From contig SVOT01000009.1 in the NCBI GenBank assembly GCA_015066225.1, positions 1 to 64,000 of the forward strand: a DNA stretch of 64,000 nucleotides, given 5' to 3'. The translations under genes were made by a program, and so were the position numbers. This document shows positions 60,201-64,000 of the stretch, piece by piece (within the stretch, counting starts at the first letter, position 1; every line of letters starts with the position of its first letter). The DNA is from Oscillospiraceae bacterium (GTDB lineage: Bacteria; Bacillota; Clostridia; Oscillospirales; Acutalibacteraceae). The notes under the pieces are model-generated. The model made no database searches and had not been told where the DNA came from. It saw nothing but the letters and a program-made list of their open reading frames with translations.

Positions 60201-62297
60201 ATGAAAAAATCAAAATTAAAAATAATTGTACCGCTAGTTGCAGTTTTTCTGATTGCCGCCATAGTTGCAGGGGTCTTGATTTTTCCTGTAAAAAAAGCCT
60301 CTGACAGCAAGCTTTTTTCATATGTCAGTGATAAACAGGATGCGGTTGAATTCGGCGAAAATTTTAAAGAAGCAATGAAAACCACATATGCCTCTTTTTT
60401 TTATGACGAGGCCACCTCGGCTGTTGCCGTCAGTACGGGTGATTCTGTTTTTAACAGCTTTTCTGCTTCGGCGGCAGGGGGTAAAAATGCGTCGATAATC
60501 AACGTGTCGTTAAGGGATGAAAACGGCAATGCATATATTATGAACAGTACCGATAACAGCGTTGCGTTTGATTCTTTTGAGATTTCTGCCGAAAAGAATA
60601 AGCTGTCGTTTAAATTTTCTTTGTTTGCCGATGAAAAGAGTGCCCGAGATAAAGGTAACGGCTCTGCCCTGGCAACGATTCCTGTTGTGTTCTCGTTAGT
60701 TAACGGTGCATTTAAGGTCAGCGTTAACACTAGTGAAATTAAGTGTTCAGACGGGATTTGTGTTGAAAAAATAAGTCTTTTACCCGGTCTTTTCAGTGTT
60801 GATATCCCTGAAGAGAATATGGCGTACACTGTGCCTGACGGTAGTGGTGCTGAAATTCTTCTCGATGTTGTTACAGAAGAGGAGCTGGCGAAAACATTTT
60901 ATGTTTACGGCAGTGATGTGGCATTTGAGGAATATTCTGCAGGAGCAAATCTTCCCTGCTTTTCATTTTTTAACGGCAAAGCACTTAACTCCGTTGTAAT
61001 TGACGGCGGTGATGCGTTGTCACAGATTACCGTTAAACGAAACAAAAACGGCGGCGGAATGCTTTACAACACTTTTGTTGTAACATCTTTCGGTAAGGTC
61101 AACGGTGAGCTTTTGCGCGGCGAAACCTATGAAGGGGAGTTGTCACAGCTTTACTATATAGATGACGATAACGGTTCAGACTATAATCAGCTTGCATCTG
61201 TTGTTCGTGATTTGCTTATAGAAAAACAATACCTGCCTTCTGAATTCAGCGGTGAATTTGCGGATTTACCCTTTTTCGTTAATGTTATTGGCAGCTATAA
61301 CGGAAAGAGTGAATCTGTTTACACAACATTTGAAAATTCGGCAGAAATTGTAGCGTTGCTGAAATCACGTGGAGTGCGAAGCACGGCGTTGCGCTTTTCA
61401 GGTGGCTTGACCGATGGTATTTCGGAAGATAATAAAAAGAAATATAAATTAAACAAAAATCTGGGCGACGTCAATGATTACAATGAATTCTGCAACATCG
61501 CAATTGAAAATAACGGTAGTGCGTGGCTCGATATAAACCTGATGTCAACACCCGCAAAGGAAGGTGCTTTTGGCTACAAGTTAAACGGCAGAATCAGCGA
61601 TTTGTTGGGCGGAGCTGTTTCAAAATCATCAAGCCTCGGCTACAACAAGGTCTATTCAAACATTTCGTCTGCCTATAAATTTATGGATAACTTCGAAAAC
61701 AGTAACGTTTGTCTTAACGACGCTTCGTTTTTGCTATACACCGACGTTGATTCCGGTATCGGAAGGCAGACAGCCCTGAACTCCCTGCGCGATAAGCTTG
61801 AGGCACTTGGTGTCAGTGGGGGAATAATGCTTGATTCTCCTGCGGTTTATTTAATGAACAGTGCCGATGCAGTATTTGATATGCCCGAAACGTCTTCATT
61901 GGAAAAGCTTGAGGGTGTATCATCGGTGCCGCTTCTGCAGATGGTTCTTCACGGCAGTGTTTGCTACGGCACTTCTTCTGTGAATCTCAGCGATAATCCC
62001 ACCGATGCTATTCTTAAAGCGGTTGAATTCGGTGCAGCGCCAAGCTTTACCTTTACCTATAGCGATGGCGGTGACCTGGATTACGGTCCCTATGCATCGC
62101 AGGTTGCAAAGTTTTATTCTGACGTTAAAAAGATAATGCCACTTATGGATATGCAGATAACAAATCACGAAAAGGTTGTTTCCGGTGTTTATAAGGTGGT
62201 TTATGATTACAGTAAAACTGTTTACGTAAACTACAACCCTTCGGTTGTTGAGGTTGACGGCATCCTGATTTCTGCGAAGGATTATGTAATAATATGA
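60201..62297 (+). CDS. DUF5696-like extracytoplasmic protein
   Basis: 698 residues. An N-terminal anchor/signal (KLKIIVPLVAVFLIAAIVAGVLIF, ~5-28), then a long exported region with a beta-rich N-terminal half and a probable TIM-barrel-like C-terminal half. The stretch YTVPDGSGAEILLD (~207-220) is typical of DUF5696 proteins, often found with carbohydrate uptake genes. LLLDD-type catalytic pairs are not evident. The ATG at 60201 is chosen; an ATG at 60189 lies too close to AAAGGAAA. Monocistronic. Function unknown; carbohydrate binding or hydrolysis is a guess. Confidence 0.68.
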   Translation: MKKSKLKIIVPLVAVFLIAAIVAGVLIFPVKKASDSKLFSYVSDKQDAVEFGENFKEAMKTTYASFFYDEATSAVAVSTGDSVFNSFSASAAGGKNASIINVSLRDENGNAYIMNSTDNSVAFDSFEISAEKNKLSFKFSLFADEKSARDKGNGSALATIPVVFSLVNGAFKVSVNTSEIKCSDGICVEKISLLPGLFSVDIPEENMAYTVPDGSGAEILLDVVTEEELAKTFYVYGSDVAFEEYSAGANLPCFSFFNGKALNSVVIDGGDALSQITVKRNKNGGGMLYNTFVVTSFGKVNGELLRGETYEGELSQLYYIDDDNGSDYNQLASVVRDLLIEKQYLPSEFSGEFADLPFFVNVIGSYNGKSESVYTTFENSAEIVALLKSRGVRSTALRFSGGLTDGISEDNKKKYKLNKNLGDVNDYNEFCNIAIENNGSAWLDINLMSTPAKEGAFGYKLNGRISDLLGGAVSKSSSLGYNKVYSNISSAYKFMDNFENSNVCLNDASFLLYTDVDSGIGRQTALNSLRDKLEALGVSGGIMLDSPAVYLMNSADAVFDMPETSSLEKLEGVSSVPLLQMVLHGSVCYGTSSVNLSDNPTDAILKAVEFGAAPSFTFTYSDGGDLDYGPYASQVAKFYSDVKKIMPLMDMQITNHEKVVSGVYKVVYDYSKTVYVNYNPSVVEVDGILISAKDYVII

Positions 62298-62301
62298 TTA
62301 G

Positions 62302-62332
62302 AAATCTGTCGGGAAATTCCGACAGATTTTTT
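62302..62332 (+). terminator. Terminator after the DUF5696-like gene
   Basis: Perfect 11-bp arms AAATCTGTCGG/CCGACAGATTT, six-base loop, T run. Confidence 0.92.
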
Positions 62333-62370
62333 TCTTTTTCGAAATAGTTATCTTTTTAACAAAAAAGTGT

Positions 62371-62398
62371 TTGCAATTTTCGGGATTTATGATACAAT
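62371..62398 (+). promoter_or_regulatory. Promoter of the aconitase-X pair
   Basis: TTGCAA, 16 bases, TACAAT, 42 bases before the ATG. Confidence 0.6.
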
Positions 62399-62440
62399 TA
62401 TTTGTGATAAAAAAATCTGTGTTCAGAAAGGACGGATACA

Positions 62441-63727
62441 ATGAATTACAAAATGGAATTGACAGCTGAACAGGCTGCCATTCTCAACGGTGAACAAGGC
62501 GAAACAATGGCAAAGGTAATGAAAACCCTTGTTATGTACGGTGAAGCCTTCGGTGCAACTAAAATGGTGCCCGTAACAAGTGAAAAAGGTCACCTTGTTA
62601 CAAGCTTTGGTCTCAAGGTTATGACCCCTGTTTATGACCTTATGGATCAGCTTATCAACGCAGGTATCACTTCAAAGCAGAAGTTCAGTGTTGACCCCAA
62701 GCCCGTTGACCCCAAGGTTCCTTCAAACTTCATTAAAAACTTTGTTTTCAACAAATTTATGTATACAAAACAGGACAGCTACGATGAACAGCTCAGAAAG
62801 CTCGGTCTTGTCAGTGACGATGCATACACCTGCACCTGCTATATGGACCAGGTTGGCAACCTCCCCAAAAAGGGAGACGTTCTTTCATGGGCAGAGTCAA
62901 GCGCTGTTGTTTATGCAAACTCTGTTCTCGGTGCGCGTTGCAACCGTAACTCCGGTATCATTGAGCTTTTCGGTTCTATCGTTGGCTACGTTCCTTATTT
63001 CGGCCTTGTTACTGACGAAGGCAGAAAAGCAACATGGGTTGTTGAGGTTAAATGCTCAAAGAAGCCCGAAGCACAGGTTCTCGGCTCTGCAATCGGTATG
63101 AAGGTTATGGAAGATGTTCCCTACGTTAAGGGTCTCACAGAGTGGATCGGCACAGAGCTCAATGATGATGCAAAGGCATATCTCAAAGACTTCGGTGCTG
63201 CTACAGCTTCCAATGGTGCGGTTGGTCTTTACCACATCGCAGGTCTTACACCCGAAGCAGTCGAAATGGGCGAGGACATTATCGCAGAAAATGCTCAGGT
63301 TTACGTTGTAGATGATGCTGAGCTTGAAAGAGTTAAGGCTTCTTACCCCGTAATGTGGAAGGATCCCGACAAGGCACCTCAGCTTTGCTTCATCGGTTGC
63401 CCCCACCTTTCTCTTCAGCAGCTTAAGGAGTGGACTGATAACGTTTGTGAAGGTCTTAAAAAGAACGGCAGAGCAAAGGTTTCAATCCCCACAGTTTTCA
63501 CAGCAGCTCCCGCTGTTTGTGATGAATTCAATAAAACAGAGTACGCTGCAAGGCTTGCCGCAACAGGTGTAACTCTCAGCTATATCTGTCCTCTTATGTA
63601 TATGAATAACCCCGTTGCTAAAAAGGGCAGAGTTATCACCAACTCAAACAAACTTCGTACTTATACAACATCTCGTTACTACACAAGTGAAGAGATTCTT
63701 GACATAATCACAAAGGGGGTAAAATAA
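62441..63727 (+). CDS. Aconitase X catalytic (large) subunit
   Basis: 428 residues, AcnX/DUF521 family. N-terminal LTAEQAAILNGEQGETMAKVMKTLVMYGEA, a CTCYM Cys pair near 126, AESSAVVYANSVLGARCNRNSG near 150, FIGCPHLSLQQL near 318, and a late SYICPLMYM give the expected cluster/active-site Cys set. Known members dehydrate cis-3-hydroxyproline or mevalonate-5-phosphate; which reaction applies here is open. RBS AAAGGA. The small swivel subunit starts one base after the stop, as in two-gene AcnX systems. Confidence 0.88.
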   Translation: MNYKMELTAEQAAILNGEQGETMAKVMKTLVMYGEAFGATKMVPVTSEKGHLVTSFGLKVMTPVYDLMDQLINAGITSKQKFSVDPKPVDPKVPSNFIKNFVFNKFMYTKQDSYDEQLRKLGLVSDDAYTCTCYMDQVGNLPKKGDVLSWAESSAVVYANSVLGARCNRNSGIIELFGSIVGYVPYFGLVTDEGRKATWVVEVKCSKKPEAQVLGSAIGMKVMEDVPYVKGLTEWIGTELNDDAKAYLKDFGAATASNGAVGLYHIAGLTPEAVEMGEDIIAENAQVYVVDDAELERVKASYPVMWKDPDKAPQLCFIGCPHLSLQQLKEWTDNVCEGLKKNGRAKVSIPTVFTAAPAVCDEFNKTEYAARLAATGVTLSYICPLMYMNNPVAKKGRVITNSNKLRTYTTSRYYTSEEILDIITKGVK

Positions 63728-63728
63728 A

Positions 63729-64000
63729 ATGAAAACTTTTAAAGGTCGTCCGGTAGTACCCGGAACAGCAGAAGCAACTGCTCTTGTTTCTCACGGTGGT
63801 TTCAATACCCTCGCATCATTCCAGAATGCACTTCAGTTCGGCGACAAGGAAGCTAAGTGCGGTGACCAGAACAATAAAGACATTTTTGAAAAGCCAATGG
63901 TTGGAACAGCTCTTTGCCTTCCTCAGACAATCGGCTCAACAACAGGCGGTATGGTTCTTTACTGTGCAAAGGTTATGGAAAGAAGCCCTGCTTGTATGCT
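63729..64000 (+). CDS. Aconitase X swivel (small) subunit, truncated by the window end
   Basis: The first 90 complete codons are present and the frame runs off the edge. KGRPVVPGTAEATALVSHGGFNTLASF and the later GTALCLPQTIGSTTGGMVLYC match the AcnX swivel domain (DUF126), which closes over the large subunit's active site. AAAGGGGG precedes the ATG and overlaps the end of the large-subunit gene. Confidence 0.85.
   Translation, partial: MKTFKGRPVVPGTAEATALVSHGGFNTLASFQNALQFGDKEAKCGDQNNKDIFEKPMVGTALCLPQTIGSTTGGMVLYCAKVMERSPACM

Overview
The window is chromosome of an anaerobic, endospore-forming member of the Bacillota, class Clostridia. It carries a complete spoIIIAA-AH operon, a SPOCS/LysM spore-coat type protein, rubrerythrin, a ferredoxin-dependent 2-oxoacid oxidoreductase, McsA/McsB-type proteins and T-box leaders. 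AT-rich intergenic regions, AGGAGG-type ribosome sites and many TTGACA-17-TATAAT-like promoters fit. An Oscillospirales-like gut or rumen lineage is my guess; no rRNA or other marker here settles it. I found no tRNA, rRNA, IS element, prophage or CRISPR array.

Layout. 1-0.9 kb: an unidentified gene end and rubrerythrin. 0.9-7.4 kb: a tightly coupled five-gene operon with two neutral-ceramidase-like hydrolases, a GlcNAc-type kinase, a SIS protein and a GH84 beta-N-acetylglucosaminidase. 7.4-13.6 kb: a secreted LRR/Fn3 protein, a tRNA-editing protein, a HAD phosphatase, a flavoprotein, phosphoglucomutase and a 31-residue membrane peptide. 13.7-15.6 kb: a zinc-ribbon/Ig-like protein divergent from an XRE repressor with three operator-like sites, then two very small genes (Cys-rich, and Asp/Phe-rich). 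15.7-21.3 kb: mcsA, a degenerate mcsB, a DMT exporter, an MFS carrier and a membrane LRR protein. 21.4-27.8 kb (minus): yfhO-like, comM, trkH and trkA. 27.9-32.5 kb: spoIIIAA-AH. 32.6-36.3 kb (minus): a membrane HTH protein, cysK and an amidohydrolase.

The central system is at 36.3-50.3 kb. Three T-box leaders, each with its own promoter, control (i) a minus-strand pair, a LeuA-like protein with an eroded active site plus a TIM-barrel/acyl-CoA ligase fusion, (ii) an XRE-cupin-acyl-CoA ligase fusion, and (iii) a second XRE-cupin-ligase followed by a ParA-like NTPase, VorDBAC-type 2-oxoacid:ferredoxin oxidoreductase and IlvE. Read in one register, the three putative specifier codons are CTC (Leu), ATC (Ile) and GTA (Val). 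T-boxes switch genes on when the cognate tRNA is uncharged, so these enzymes should be anabolic: short branched-chain acids are activated to acyl-CoA, reductively carboxylated by VOR and transaminated by IlvE to Leu, Ile and Val. Such reductive carboxylation is known physiologically in rumen bacteria. What looks new is the one-ligase-per-amino-acid T-box logic, the sensor-like domains fused to every ligase, and the pseudo-LeuA.

50.4-64 kb: an LCP cell-wall ligase, a SPOCS-LysM protein, rplS with its leader, two signal peptidases, rbgA, rnhB, yraN and an M19 dipeptidase. These are followed by a PrsA-like foldase (minus), a DUF5696-like extracytoplasmic protein and an aconitase-X pair that runs off the right edge.
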